Shown here piece after piece: positions 35,340 through 43,920 of a stretch of 56,931 nucleotides of DNA. The notes beneath the pieces were generated by a model. That model saw nothing but the letters and a program-made list of their open reading frames with translations, had not been told where the DNA came from and did not search any database. Source of the DNA: Sphingomonas sp. (GTDB lineage Bacteria; Pseudomonadota; Alphaproteobacteria; Sphingomonadales; Sphingomonadaceae); assembly GCA_021732445.1 (NCBI GenBank), contig JAKFUZ010000010.1:1-56931 (forward strand), written 5' to 3'. The first letter of the stretch is position 1; each line of letters opens with the position of its first letter. The translations under genes were made by a program, and so were the position numbers.

Positions 35340-36013
35340 TGCCCGGCGCACTTTCCAGTCGTCGGCACGATCCGGCAGGCGGCGTTGATCGTCACCGCGG
35401 GCCGCACGATCATGTCGGGCCATTGCCGCCGGTCGCCCGCCACCAGCGCCACCCGAATGCGGATAAGTTCCGGCGGCTCGGTCTGGTTAATCCACTGGCC
35501 GCGCCAGCGGCGCTGATTGTCGGGCGGCGTGCTGCCAAAATAATCCACGCGCAGCCCGGCCACGCCGTCCAGCAGCGGGGTTTGCGCCCAGCCGCGCTCG
35601 CCGGGCGCATAAAGGCCGACACGGCGGGTGACGTCAGGAGTTGAATAGAGCATGAGCTGGCCGCGGGGCGTCTGCCGCAACCGGTATCGGCGCAGCGTGC
35701 CGGGTCGTTCCGCTGGTGGCGGCGGCGCAAAAAAGCTCAACCCTTCGGGTGTGCCGCGCAGATCGGCCACCGGCTTGCCCAAATCCACCCGGGCGCCAGG
35801 CACCAGCGTTTCAAGCCTGTCGCGCAGCACCGCCTGCGCGGTGACGATCGTTTCGTTCTGAGCGCCATCGGCCGCCGCGCGGCTGGCAAGGTTGCGGGCA
35901 AGCGCCACGCCTGAGGCCAGCATGACCGCAAGCATGGCCAGCAGCCCCAGGCTGACCAGCAGCTCAACCAGCGCAAAACCGCGTGCGCCAGGGGAAAGCT
36001 CGCCGCGTCTCAC
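35336..36013 (-). CDS. gspJ: Type II secretion minor pseudopilin GspJ
   Basis: A 225-residue pseudopilin. Leader peptide VRRGELSPGARG with processing before FALVELLVSLGLLAMLAVML (Glu at +5). The start is the GTG at 36013, overlapping the gspI stop as GTGA; sequence further upstream is gspI in another frame. The soluble domain contains LDGVAGLRVDYFGS, common to GspJ proteins. Confidence 0.9.
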   Translation of the reverse strand: MRRGELSPGARGFALVELLVSLGLLAMLAVMLASGVALARNLASRAAADGAQNETIVTAQAVLRDRLETLVPGARVDLGKPVADLRGTPEGLSFFAPPPPAERPGTLRRYRLRQTPRGQLMLYSTPDVTRRVGLYAPGERGWAQTPLLDGVAGLRVDYFGSTPPDNQRRWRGQWINQTEPPELIRIRVALVAGDRRQWPDMIVRPAVTINAACRIVPTTGKCAGQ

Positions 36014-36414
36014 CGGGCAACCCGCAACGTCTTGAGCGTCACCAGCGCCGCGCCAGAGGCGCCGCGCCCGGCATCCACCGTCACTTCCTCCAGCCGGGGC
36101 AAGGCGTGCCGCCCTGAAAATGGCGCAATCCGCACCCGCCACGTCACCCCGCTCGTCATGCCACGCGCCTCCAGCAGCCCGGTATTGGCCGCCGCTGCCG
36201 CTGCGGACAGTTGCGATTGCGCGACAAGGGTTGCGACCCGCCGGTCCTCCACCATCCGGCTCGCGCGCGCATTGGCGACCACGGTCGACACGGTCGCACC
36301 GAGCATCGCCGCGACCAGCGCGGTCGCAATCAGGGTTTCAACCAGCGTGAACCCGGCATCATCCGTGGCGGCCTGGCCGGCGCGGCCGCGCCGCTGCGTC
36401 TGCCCCCGTTTCAT
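36010..36414 (-). CDS. gspI: Type II secretion minor pseudopilin GspI
   Basis: A 134-residue pseudopilin with leader MKRGQTQRRGRAGQAATDDAG, cut before FTLVETLIATALVAAMLGA. The soluble part includes TWRVRIAPFSGRHALPRLEE. It initiates pseudopilus assembly with GspJ and GspK in characterised systems. Start ATG at 36414 overlaps the gspH stop. Confidence 0.9.
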   Translation of the reverse strand: MKRGQTQRRGRAGQAATDDAGFTLVETLIATALVAAMLGATVSTVVANARASRMVEDRRVATLVAQSQLSAAAAAANTGLLEARGMTSGVTWRVRIAPFSGRHALPRLEEVTVDAGRGASGAALVTLKTLRVAR

Positions 36415-36842
36415 GATATGACGGACACGCTGACATGCCCGGTTGCCGCGGCCACGGCCAGCGCGGCCCGGTGCCCCTTGCCCAACAGCAGCATCCGCCC
36501 GCCGCTTGCCGTGCCATCGGCAAAGAAACGGACGACAGGTTGGTCGGGCGTGCTGACGACATAATCGGCCGGCAGCGCAATCGGGGCCCCGTCGGCGACG
36601 CGCACCGCATGGCCGCCATCGACAATGGCCACCGGCACCGCTTCGGCCGAACGGATAGCGCGCGCGCGGGCGTCCTCAAGCGCGCGCGCAAGCGTAGCGG
36701 TGGCGGTGCGAAACGCCTGCGCGGCAATCGCTGCGTCAAGCCTGGGGAAGGCCAGCGCGCCGATCAGCCCGGTGATGGCAACCACCACCAGCGCTTCGAT
36801 GAGCGTGAAGCCCCGCGCGCGCGGCCTACCAATTGCCGACAT
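36411..36842 (-). CDS. gspH: Type II secretion minor pseudopilin GspH
   Basis: A 143-residue pseudopilin with leader MSAIGRPRARG, cut before FTLIEALVVVAITGLIGALA, and a GspH/FimT-type domain (LARALEDARARAIRSAEAV, VRFFADGTASGGRMLLLG). It overlaps the end of gspG by 17 bp, longer than the other junctions in the operon. Confidence 0.9.
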   Translation of the reverse strand: MSAIGRPRARGFTLIEALVVVAITGLIGALAFPRLDAAIAAQAFRTATATLARALEDARARAIRSAEAVPVAIVDGGHAVRVADGAPIALPADYVVSTPDQPVVRFFADGTASGGRMLLLGKGHRAALAVAAATGHVSVSVIS

Positions 36843-37242
36843 CTTTGGCCTCTCCGGTGCCGCCAGGCGCGTTGTCAGCCCCCAGCGAATAGACGTCGAT
36901 TTCGCCGTGGTCGCCGGGCACCTTGAACCGGTAGGGCGCCCCCCACGGGTCGGTCAGTGCTGATTGCTCAGGCAGGTAGGGCCCGTTCCACAGCGCCACG
37001 CCAGCCGGCGGCTTGACCAGCGCCACCAGCCCTTCCTGCGGGGTTGGGTAACGCTTGGCATCCAGCCGGAACAGCTCGGCCGATGATGCAATGTTGCGCG
37101 CCTGCACGATGGCCGCCTGTGTCTTTGAACTGCCGAGATATTTGATGACGCGCGGGCCGACGATTGCCGCCAGCAGCCCCAATATCGCGAGCACCACCAG
37201 CAATTCGAGCAGGGTAAAGCCGGCCGCGCGGTGTCTGTTCAT
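36826..37242 (-). CDS. gspG: Type II secretion major pseudopilin GspG
   Basis: A 138-residue major pseudopilin, the main subunit of the periplasmic piston. Leader MNRHRAAG is cut before FTLLELLVVLAILGLLAAIV. The body has YPTPQEGLVALVKPP, GPYLPEQSALTDPWGAPYRF and DVYSLGADNAPGGTGEAKDV, with Asp residues of the calcium site. Of two in-frame ATGs (37251 and 37242), the second has AAGGA 8 bases upstream and is preferred. Confidence 0.95.
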   Translation of the reverse strand: MNRHRAAGFTLLELLVVLAILGLLAAIVGPRVIKYLGSSKTQAAIVQARNIASSAELFRLDAKRYPTPQEGLVALVKPPAGVALWNGPYLPEQSALTDPWGAPYRFKVPGDHGEIDVYSLGADNAPGGTGEAKDVGNW

Positions 37243-37254
37243 GCTGTTCATCCT

Positions 37255-38472
37255 TCAGGATACCGCCACATCGTTGAAACCAAGAATTGCCGCCATGATC
37301 GCCGCGATGATGAGCGCCACCGCCCCGCCCAGCGCGACCGTGATGAGCGGCGTCATGAAGGCGACCAGCCGCTGCAGCCGCAGCTTCACATCCGCATCGA
37401 GCACATCGGCGAGCCGCGCGAGCATTGGCCCAAGCTGCGATATCTCTTCGCCGGTGCGCAAAAACCCAATTGCCAGCCGGGGCAGCGCGCCGCTTTCAGC
37501 AAGCGGGCGGGTGAGCCCTCCCCCCTCTTTGACGATGCCCACGACCGCGCCAATCGCCAGCGACATCGACCGGTTGGCAATCGTGCGGTGGGCAACGGCA
37601 AGCGCGGCAGGCACCTGAACGCCACCATCGACCAGCGCGCCGAGCGTACGGGCAAACCGCGCCGTCTCGATATGGCGCACCAGCGTCCCCAGTTGCGGCA
37701 CCCGAAGCACCAGGCGGTCCGCCCCGGCGCGGGTCGATGCCCGCGCCAGCCAGGCGCGCGCGATGAGCACCGCGCCGGCAAGCCCTGCCAGCCAATAAAG
37801 GCCATAAGCCCGAAGGCCATGGCTGGCGGCCAGCACGGCAATCGATTCAGGTGGCAGCTTGTCGGCGGACTGGCCGAATAGCTGGTCGAACTGCGGCACC
37901 ACGAACAGCAGCATCATCAGGATAATCGCCACCGCAATCACCATCAGAATAATCGGATAGATGAGCGCGCTCACCACAATCGAGCGCACCTCCTCGGCCT
38001 GCGCCTGCACCGCCGCCAGCCGATCAAGCGCTGAACCCAGCCGGCCATTCGCCTCGCCCGCCTCAGCCATTGCCTGGGCAATCGGCGGGAACATCGCCGG
38101 GTTGTGCGCCATGGCCCGCGACAGCGGCTCGCCTTCCTTCACCCGCTTGAGCAGCGCCGCAAAATCGGCGCGCACCACCGGATCCTCGACATTGTCGAGC
38201 GCCAGCGCGAGCGCCCGGTCAAGCGGCAAGCCGGCGTTGAGCAGCACCGCGGCCTCGCCCAGCGTCTTTGAGGCCGCCCGCCGCGCAGCACCAGGCACCT
38301 TGCGCCGCGCGGGATTATCGTTGCTCGCCAGTGCTGCCAGCTCGCGCACCTCAACCGGCGCCGCGCCAAGCAGCCTGATCTGCGCAACCGCCGCTGCCCG
38401 ATTGGCAGCATCAAGCTGCCCGCTGGTCGTGCGGCCGCCAGGGCCAATCGCGCGATAAGCAAAGCTTGGCAC
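37255..38472 (-). CDS. gspF: Type II secretion inner-membrane platform protein GspF
   Basis: A 405-residue protein with two GspF domains, each followed by membrane helices. It starts MPSFAYRAIGPGGRTTSGQL. The motif LGEAAVLLNAGLPLDRALALA recurs in variant form as FARTLGALVDGGVQVPAALA, and helices lie near SALIYPIILMVIAVAIILMM and at the C-terminus. It lies 2 bp after the gspE stop and 12 bp before gspG. Confidence 0.93.
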   Translation of the reverse strand: MPSFAYRAIGPGGRTTSGQLDAANRAAAVAQIRLLGAAPVEVRELAALASNDNPARRKVPGAARRAASKTLGEAAVLLNAGLPLDRALALALDNVEDPVVRADFAALLKRVKEGEPLSRAMAHNPAMFPPIAQAMAEAGEANGRLGSALDRLAAVQAQAEEVRSIVVSALIYPIILMVIAVAIILMMLLFVVPQFDQLFGQSADKLPPESIAVLAASHGLRAYGLYWLAGLAGAVLIARAWLARASTRAGADRLVLRVPQLGTLVRHIETARFARTLGALVDGGVQVPAALAVAHRTIANRSMSLAIGAVVGIVKEGGGLTRPLAESGALPRLAIGFLRTGEEISQLGPMLARLADVLDADVKLRLQRLVAFMTPLITVALGGAVALIIAAIMAAILGFNDVAVS

Positions 38473-38474
38473 CG

Positions 38475-40226
38475 CTAGCCCTCCACCGACACACGCAACA
38501 CTTCGGCAACGGTCGTATCGCCGGCGAGCACCTTGGCGATGCCATCGGCCCGAAGCGTTGCAAGCGCCCCCTCTCGCGCTGCCTGTTCAGCTATTGCGCG
38601 CGGCTCGGCCCGCTGCACGATCAGCCCGGCGACCGCGTCCGTCACCACCAGCAGCTCAACCAGCGCAATCCGCCCGGCATAGCCTGTGTGGCGGCATTGC
38701 GCGCACCCCGCTGCTGCATGGAGCTTGCGGGTCGCATCGTCTGGCGCCAGCCCAAGCGCTGCAAGTTCGCGGACGCCGGGCTGATAGGGCACATGGCAGG
38801 CAGCGCACAGCCGCCGCACCAGCCGCTGTGCGACCACAGCATTCAGCGTTGCGCCAAGCAAGAACGGCTCCACCGCCATATCAGCCAGCCGCGCCACCGC
38901 GCCAATTGCCGTGTTGGTATGCAGCGTCGCCAGAATCGTGTGCCCGGTAAGCGCGGCCTGAACGGCAATCTGCGCAGTCTCCAGATCGCGGACTTCGCCC
39001 ACCATCATCACATCGGGATCCTGCCGCAAAAACGATCGCAGCGCGCTGGCAAAGCTCAGCCCGATGCCGGCATTCACCTGCATCTGCACAATGCCCGGCA
39101 ACCGATATTCAATCGGGTCTTCGATCGTCAGAATTTTGCGCGCGCCCGTGTTCAGCGCTTCAAGCGCGGCATAGAGCGTCGTCGTCTTGCCGCTTCCGGT
39201 GGGGCCCGTCACCAGCACAATGCCATGCGGGCGCGCCAGCACCTTTCGCAGTTGCGCCTCAAGCGACGGGGTAAACCCCAGCCCGGGAAAATCGAGCGCG
39301 AGACTGGCGCGGTCAAGGATGCGCATCACCGCCGTTTCACCGTGCATGCTGGGCGCTGTCGCCACACGCAGATCCACCTCATTGCCGCGAATGGCGATCC
39401 GCAGCCGCCCATCCTGAGGCAACCGGCGCTCGGCGATGTTCAGCCCGGCCATCACCTTGATCCGCGACACTAGCGCCGCGCGCATGGCCGGCGGCAGCGA
39501 CGGTTGGGCAACCAGCACCCCGTCAACCCGGAAGCGCACCACCACCCGGTCATCGGCCGGCTCGATATGGATGTCGGAAGCGCCCGCCTCAACCGCCTCT
39601 GCAATCAGCCGGTTTACCGCGCGGATGACGGGCGCATCGCTCACCTGATCGCGCAGCCGCTCGACATCGGTTTCGTCGGCGCTGGCAGCGCGGCTGTCAT
39701 CGGCCGCCGGTCCATCAGCATAGAGCCGGTCGATTGCCGCCTCGATATCGCTTGGCAGCGCCACCGCCCGATCGACGGGCATGCCAAAGGCAAAGCCCAG
39801 GGCATGGGCGGCAAAATCGTCAAACGGGTCAGCAAAGGCCGCGCGCAACCGCCCCTTTTCCACCGCCACCGGCAACGCGCCTGCTTCTCGCAGGAACAGC
39901 GCGGTCGGGGCGGCGCCTGCCGCGCGCTCACCCGGCAAATCGGCAGCGACCAACAGCGGCAGCCCCGATTCGGCCGCAATCGCGGCACCCAGCACCGTTT
40001 CCGAAACCAGCCCCAGCCGGTTGATGACCGCCTGAAACCGCTCGCCCGTTTCGTGCTGGATGAGCCGCGCACGCGCCAGCGCCTCACCCGTCAGCAGCGC
40101 GCGGCGCTCGACCAGACGGGCGACCGCATCCGCCCCCGGCGCGGCCGGCGGCCGCGCGGACTGCGTGTCGCTTGCAGCGTTGGCTGACCCCGCCACTAGG
40201 CCGCCGCCGCCACGTTCCCAGGCCAT
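38475..40226 (-). CDS. gspE: Type II secretion ATPase GspE
   Basis: About 583 residues. The cytoplasmic hexameric ATPase driving pseudopilus assembly. N-terminal GspE domains contact GspL; the C-terminal ATPase has Walker A VTGPTGSGKTTTLYAALEAL, the Asp/His boxes LTIEDPIEYRLPGIVQMQV and GHTILATLHTNTAIGAVARL, and the zinc-binding Cys pairs CAACHVPYQ and AGCAQCRHTGY. The start is uncertain: ATG at 40226 (MAWERGGGG) is given because upstream sequence is low-complexity, but an internal start is also possible. First gene of the gsp operon. Confidence 0.93.
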   Translation of the reverse strand: MAWERGGGGLVAGSANAASDTQSARPPAAPGADAVARLVERRALLTGEALARARLIQHETGERFQAVINRLGLVSETVLGAAIAAESGLPLLVAADLPGERAAGAAPTALFLREAGALPVAVEKGRLRAAFADPFDDFAAHALGFAFGMPVDRAVALPSDIEAAIDRLYADGPAADDSRAASADETDVERLRDQVSDAPVIRAVNRLIAEAVEAGASDIHIEPADDRVVVRFRVDGVLVAQPSLPPAMRAALVSRIKVMAGLNIAERRLPQDGRLRIAIRGNEVDLRVATAPSMHGETAVMRILDRASLALDFPGLGFTPSLEAQLRKVLARPHGIVLVTGPTGSGKTTTLYAALEALNTGARKILTIEDPIEYRLPGIVQMQVNAGIGLSFASALRSFLRQDPDVMMVGEVRDLETAQIAVQAALTGHTILATLHTNTAIGAVARLADMAVEPFLLGATLNAVVAQRLVRRLCAACHVPYQPGVRELAALGLAPDDATRKLHAAAGCAQCRHTGYAGRIALVELLVVTDAVAGLIVQRAEPRAIAEQAAREGALATLRADGIAKVLAGDTTVAEVLRVSVEG

Positions 40227-40544
40227 CTGCCCCAGCCCATTCGCTCGCCTCCCCAATGCTCCCCAGCGATACCCCATCGTCCCCAAGAACTGCTCATTCC
40301 AGCACAATCCAGCGCCTGTTGCGCCCGCCTGTCCCGGCTGACCCGGCGCCGCAGCCCCTCTCGCCCGGTCGACGCGGCAGCGGCCGGCTTCACCACCGCC
40401 GACCCGATGATGGCGCCCAAACAACCGCCGACCTTTTGCGCGTTTTTCATAACATGATGGATCTTATTTCAAATAAATATGGTGTTAAATCGTCCCATAG
40501 TTCGTTTTTTTACGAAATTGTTACGCCAACTAACAGGTGACATC

Positions 40545-40563
40545 GCGAAATGTACAATTTCGC
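40545..40563. promoter_or_regulatory. Operator-like inverted repeat
   Basis: Perfect dyad GCGAAAT-GTACA-ATTTCGC, 7-bp arms around a 5-base centre, inside the AT-rich region upstream of the haloperoxidase gene and gspE. The size and symmetry fit a binding site for a dimeric regulator; the regulator is unknown. Confidence 0.4.
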
Positions 40564-40787
40564 CAAAATCATATTTAATCACAGTTTACCATGCACTTGA
40601 TTCAGCGATTGTATAAATGCGACATCGGTGGAGGGTTTGGCTGTCCTATTTTGAAAGAGTGGTGGATTGATTGAAATTTCCGTCTTGTCAGCCTGCACCG
40701 CATAGCATAATTGCTGCATTGCCAGGCCAAGGAGCACATCAGATGCTTTTGTCCTCACGGTGTCTTTAGGAAAGCCAATTGGGCGCG

Positions 40788-40803
40788 CGGAATTGAGGGA
40801 TTC
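40788..40803 (+). repeat. 16-bp direct repeat, left copy, flanking the haloperoxidase gene
   Basis: CGGAATTGAGGGATTC, 66 bases before the haloperoxidase ATG. An identical copy lies 19 bases after that gene's stop (42515-42530), where it forms part of the terminator hairpin. Confidence 0.6.
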
Positions 40804-40869
40804 GGCGTGGCAAAACGGTCGCGTGTGACGTTGCGTTGCTTGCAAACCCCTTTTGGAGAGTCCACAACC

Positions 40870-42495
40870 ATGAAACTCAAGCATAAATCAGCGCTGGCGC
40901 TGGCCGGTGCGCTAATCTTGCCGGCGCTCTTCGCAGCCCCCGCAATGGCGATCGGTGACGACGACAAGAAATTCAATGACGATCAGGAAGTCGGCTATCT
41001 GGGCAAAACCTCGCGCGATGCGCTGGTGCAGTCAAAATTCGCCGAATTGCGTGATCGTCGCGAGTCGCGCCGGGTTAGCGACACCGCCGACCGGGTGCTT
41101 GCCTGGCACGAAAATGCACTCAACGCCGTGGCCGTTGACCACACGCCGCCCGTCGGCGGAAATGCGCCCCTGAACAATGGCGGCCCGGTGCGGACCGCCC
41201 GCGCGCTGGCGATGGTGCAAATTGCGGTTTATGATGCGCTCAACGCGTTCAGCGGCAAGTACCAGGCCTATAATGCCATCCCGGCCGCACCGCGCGGCGC
41301 CTCTGACGATGCAGCGATTGCCTATGCCTCTTATGGCGTGTTGTCGGTGCTCTACCCGGCGCAGAAGCCACAGCTTGATGCGCTGCTCGCGTCTGACGTT
41401 CGCAACATCCGCGGCAGTTCCTCGTCAATCGCCGCTGGTCGTGCCGTGGGTGAGGCGGCCGCCGCCGCCATCATCGCCCGTCGCACCAATGACGGATCCC
41501 AAATCCGCGAAGTAAACTTTGGTGGGCTGGGCCGCGTTGCCTCGGGCACCACCAATTACTTCGGTGAGCCGGTGAATGGCGGGTCGCTGCTGCCGTTCCG
41601 CTGGTCGCCCGATCCGCTGACGCCGGGTTCGGCTCCGGGCACCACGCTTCAGCTTGCCCTCGGCGCCAACTGGGGTGCGGTTACGCCATTCGTAATCGCC
41701 CGCGGCGATCAGTTCCGCGCGCCACCCCCGCCGGCCCCCGGCACGGCCGCTTACCGGGCAGGCTTTGATGACGTGAAGTCGGTGGGCGCCTCAAGCACCC
41801 CCAGCACAGCAACGCCGCAAACCCGGTTCATCGGCAATTATTGGGGTTATGACGGGGCGCCCGTGCTCGGCACACCGCCGCGGCTCTACAACCAGATCGC
41901 GGTGAAAATTGCGACTGAAAACGGCATTCGCAGCGCGCTTGGCCTTGCGCGCCTGCTGGCGATGGTCAATGTCGCCCAGGGCGATGCCGGCATCGCCGCG
42001 TGGGACAGCAAGTATTTCTACAATTACTGGCGCCCGGTAACCGGCGTTCGTCGGGGCGCAGAAGACGGCGACTCGGCCACGATTGGTGATCCCAACTGGA
42101 AGCCGGTTGGCATTTCGGTAATCAACACCACCAACCCGATCCTCGCAACGCCGCCCTTCCCGGCCTATGTGTCGGGTCACGCGACATTTGGTGCGGCCAC
42201 GTTCCAGGTGCTGCGGATCTTCGTCCCTGACAACACGCGCTTCACGTTTGTGTCGGATGAGTATAGCGGCCGGGGCGTTGACCCGTTTGGCACGCCGCGT
42301 CCGCTGGTGCCGGTGCGCTTCCGGTCCTTGCAGCAAGCACAGGAAGAAAATGGACGCAGCCGCGTTTACAACGGCGTGCACTGGACCTGGGATGACACCG
42401 AGGGTCAGAATATCGGCGTCAGCATTGGCCAGTATCTTCAGGCCAATGCTTTCAAGCGCGTTCGTGGGGGCGATGACGACCGCGACGATGATTGA
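40870..42495 (+). CDS. Secreted vanadium-dependent haloperoxidase / PAP2-like protein
   Basis: A 541-residue exported protein. Sec signal peptide MKLKHKSALALAGALILPAL, with cleavage expected after APAMA (residue 27). The C-terminal half has the vanadium chloroperoxidase/PAP2 active-site pattern: FYNYWRPVTGVRRGAED, FPAYVSGHATFGAATFQVLR (SGH box) and RVYNGVHWTWDDTEGQNIG (Arg and His of the second box). Such enzymes use vanadate and H2O2 to oxidise halides, or act as phosphatases; this subgroup is uncharacterised as far as I know. The C-terminus is acidic (GGDDDRDDD). ATG at 40870 with GGAG 11 bases upstream. The neighbouring type II secretion operon could export it; that is inference. Confidence 0.88.
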   Translation: MKLKHKSALALAGALILPALFAAPAMAIGDDDKKFNDDQEVGYLGKTSRDALVQSKFAELRDRRESRRVSDTADRVLAWHENALNAVAVDHTPPVGGNAPLNNGGPVRTARALAMVQIAVYDALNAFSGKYQAYNAIPAAPRGASDDAAIAYASYGVLSVLYPAQKPQLDALLASDVRNIRGSSSSIAAGRAVGEAAAAAIIARRTNDGSQIREVNFGGLGRVASGTTNYFGEPVNGGSLLPFRWSPDPLTPGSAPGTTLQLALGANWGAVTPFVIARGDQFRAPPPPAPGTAAYRAGFDDVKSVGASSTPSTATPQTRFIGNYWGYDGAPVLGTPPRLYNQIAVKIATENGIRSALGLARLLAMVNVAQGDAGIAAWDSKYFYNYWRPVTGVRRGAEDGDSATIGDPNWKPVGISVINTTNPILATPPFPAYVSGHATFGAATFQVLRIFVPDNTRFTFVSDEYSGRGVDPFGTPRPLVPVRFRSLQQAQEENGRSRVYNGVHWTWDDTEGQNIGVSIGQYLQANAFKRVRGGDDDRDDD

Positions 42496-42510
42496 TCGCT
42501 AGCGGAGCGC

Positions 42511-42536
42511 GGGCCGGAATTGAGGGATTCCGGCCC
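42511..42536 (+). terminator. Hairpin terminator after the haloperoxidase gene
   Basis: Perfect 10-bp stem GGGCCGGAAT / ATTCCGGCCC around a TGAGGG loop, 15 bases beyond the stop. The sequence after it is only moderately T-containing (CGCTTGCTTG), so termination efficiency is uncertain. Confidence 0.6.
42515..42530 (+). repeat. 16-bp direct repeat, right copy
   Basis: CGGAATTGAGGGATTC, identical to 40788-40803. It forms the upper stem and loop of the terminator hairpin at 42511-42536. Confidence 0.6.
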
Positions 42537-42720
42537 CGCTTGCTTGCGGCGATCAAGGTGATGGGGCCGGTTTGTGCCGGGCCGGTTCCCATCATCGCCG
42601 CAGCCTCGCTGTAGCGGCAACCTCATGTTTCAGGCGTTCACCGCGCCTTTGATGTGATGCCACAGCCGTTTTCGCAAAAAAAGGCGGGTCAGCAGAACAA
42701 ATCCCCGGGAGGCAAATTTC

Positions 42721-43263
42721 ATGAACATTCTCAAGCCCTTTGCAGTGGCGCTTGCGGCATTCTGCCTGGCGGTCGCGCCCGGCGCCCATGCCGCCGCGCC
42801 CGACGCATCAGCCGGGCAGACCCAGCCGCCACCCGCCGCCTCCACGCCCGCTGGCAAACCAACGCGGTTCGTCGAGCAGGGGCTGGACGCGCTCTCCTCC
42901 CCTTTCACCCGGCCAACCGTGCTCAGGCTCAACGCCATTGTCGCGCGCGCCAAAACCAGCATCGATGCTTTCGACAAGCTGGCGCCCGTCGTTCGGGCGT
43001 CGGTCAGCGCGGGCGCGAAACCCAACGCTACCAATGCCGCAAAAAAGGCCGCGACGCTCCAGATGGGGCGGCTTATGGCGCTCGCCGCCAAGGCCGCTAC
43101 CGAGCAAAGCGCGATGAAGGCGGCGGAAAAGCAGGTGCGCGCCAGCGGGGAGAAATACAACGACACGCTGCTGTCGGCGATGGTCGGCTTTGTCGACGAG
43201 GTGACGTCGGAAATCAACGACGAGGTCGGCCAACTTTCCGCCAGGCTCGCCGCGCGGCGCTGA
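42721..43263 (+). CDS. Small secreted Ala-rich protein of unknown function
   Basis: A 180-residue protein with a clear signal peptide (MNILKPFAVALAAFCLAVAP, cut after GAHA), a Pro/Ala segment and a helical, Lys/Ala-rich body (KAATEQSAMKAAEKQVRASG) ending RLAARR. The ribosome-binding site GGGAGG lies 8 bases before the ATG, and codon use looks like neighbouring genes, so it is likely real. No family is recognised. It stands alone between the haloperoxidase and the spike module. Confidence 0.65.
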   Translation: MNILKPFAVALAAFCLAVAPGAHAAAPDASAGQTQPPPAASTPAGKPTRFVEQGLDALSSPFTRPTVLRLNAIVARAKTSIDAFDKLAPVVRASVSAGAKPNATNAAKKAATLQMGRLMALAAKAATEQSAMKAAEKQVRASGEKYNDTLLSAMVGFVDEVTSEINDEVGQLSARLAARR

Positions 43264-43519
43264 GCGCCGGCTGTCGCGCCGCCTCGCGCGCGGTGCAGGC
43301 GGTTGCCCCCTGGGCCGGGCCCCGCCCCGTCCACCCGCACAACAATCGCGAGTTTTCACGCGGATTATGGCCCCGCAACCCTTGGAGCCAGCGCCGCGGC
43401 CGCCCCATTGCGCAAGCGCTGTGCCAGCCACTGGCCCTTGCCGGCGGGCGCCGGGTCGCGCGGCAAATTTTACCGCGCATTAACCCCCGCCGGGGCAATA
43501 TGTCGGCGGGAGAGCCGCG

Positions 43520-43819
43520 ATGCCAATGCCACTGCCGATGCCAATGCCAATGCCGATACCCGAAGCCATCGCCGCTGATGATGGCATCGCGCGCGCGATG
43601 CCGGCGGCGCCGATGGGCACGGTTGCCGCGCTTGGCGACCAGATCGACTGGGCCGACTCCCCCGCCCGCCTGCTCCATGAGCGGCTGGTGGAGAGCTTTT
43701 CCCTCCCCGAGCCAACAGCCGACGACCGGCTGCCCGGCGCGGTGCGCGTGGGCGTGATTGTCGGATCGTCGCTGTTATTGTGGGCATTGATAGGCGCGGT
43801 GGCAATTTTCATTTTTTAA
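43520..43819 (+). CDS. Small single-pass membrane protein with Met-Pro repeat start
   Basis: A 99-residue ORF starting MPMPLPMPMPMPIPEAIAAD and ending in one strong transmembrane helix (AVRVGVIVGSSLLLWALIGAVAIFIF) at the extreme C-terminus, i.e. a tail-anchored layout. GGGAG lies 8 bases before the first ATG. The start is encoded by an ATGCCA/ATGCCG hexanucleotide run containing several in-frame ATGs, so the true start is ambiguous. No family is recognised. It lies about 100 bp upstream of the spike-base gene and may belong with it. Confidence 0.55.
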   Translation: MPMPLPMPMPMPIPEAIAADDGIARAMPAAPMGTVAALGDQIDWADSPARLLHERLVESFSLPEPTADDRLPGAVRVGVIVGSSLLLWALIGAVAIFIF

Positions 43820-43920
43820 CCGATATGGCAAATTTTTTGCTGTCCTACACGCCATTTCCGCCTGTATCTGACTGACCTTCCAGCGGTGGCGCGGCGCCAC
43901 CCCCTGCTGAAAGGATGCCA

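Larger units (their letters stand above)
40227..40869. other. Large intergenic region with an AT-rich core
   Basis: This 643-bp gap separates divergent gspE and the haloperoxidase gene and has no credible gene. From about 40440 to 40720 it is markedly AT-rich compared with the rest of the window. Contents: an inverted repeat at 40545-40563, a weaker one (TTCGT-N6-ACGAA, about 40501-40516), a poor candidate promoter for the plus strand (TTGTCA at 40685, CATAAT at 40706, spacer of 15) and a 16-bp repeat copy at 40788. Regulatory sites for both flanking genes are expected here, but none is proven. Confidence 0.6.

Noticed and set aside
40579..40884. 101-codon minus-strand frame in the AT-rich intergenic region
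   Set aside because: No ribosome-binding site, overlaps the haloperoxidase signal-peptide region, and shows no family resemblance.
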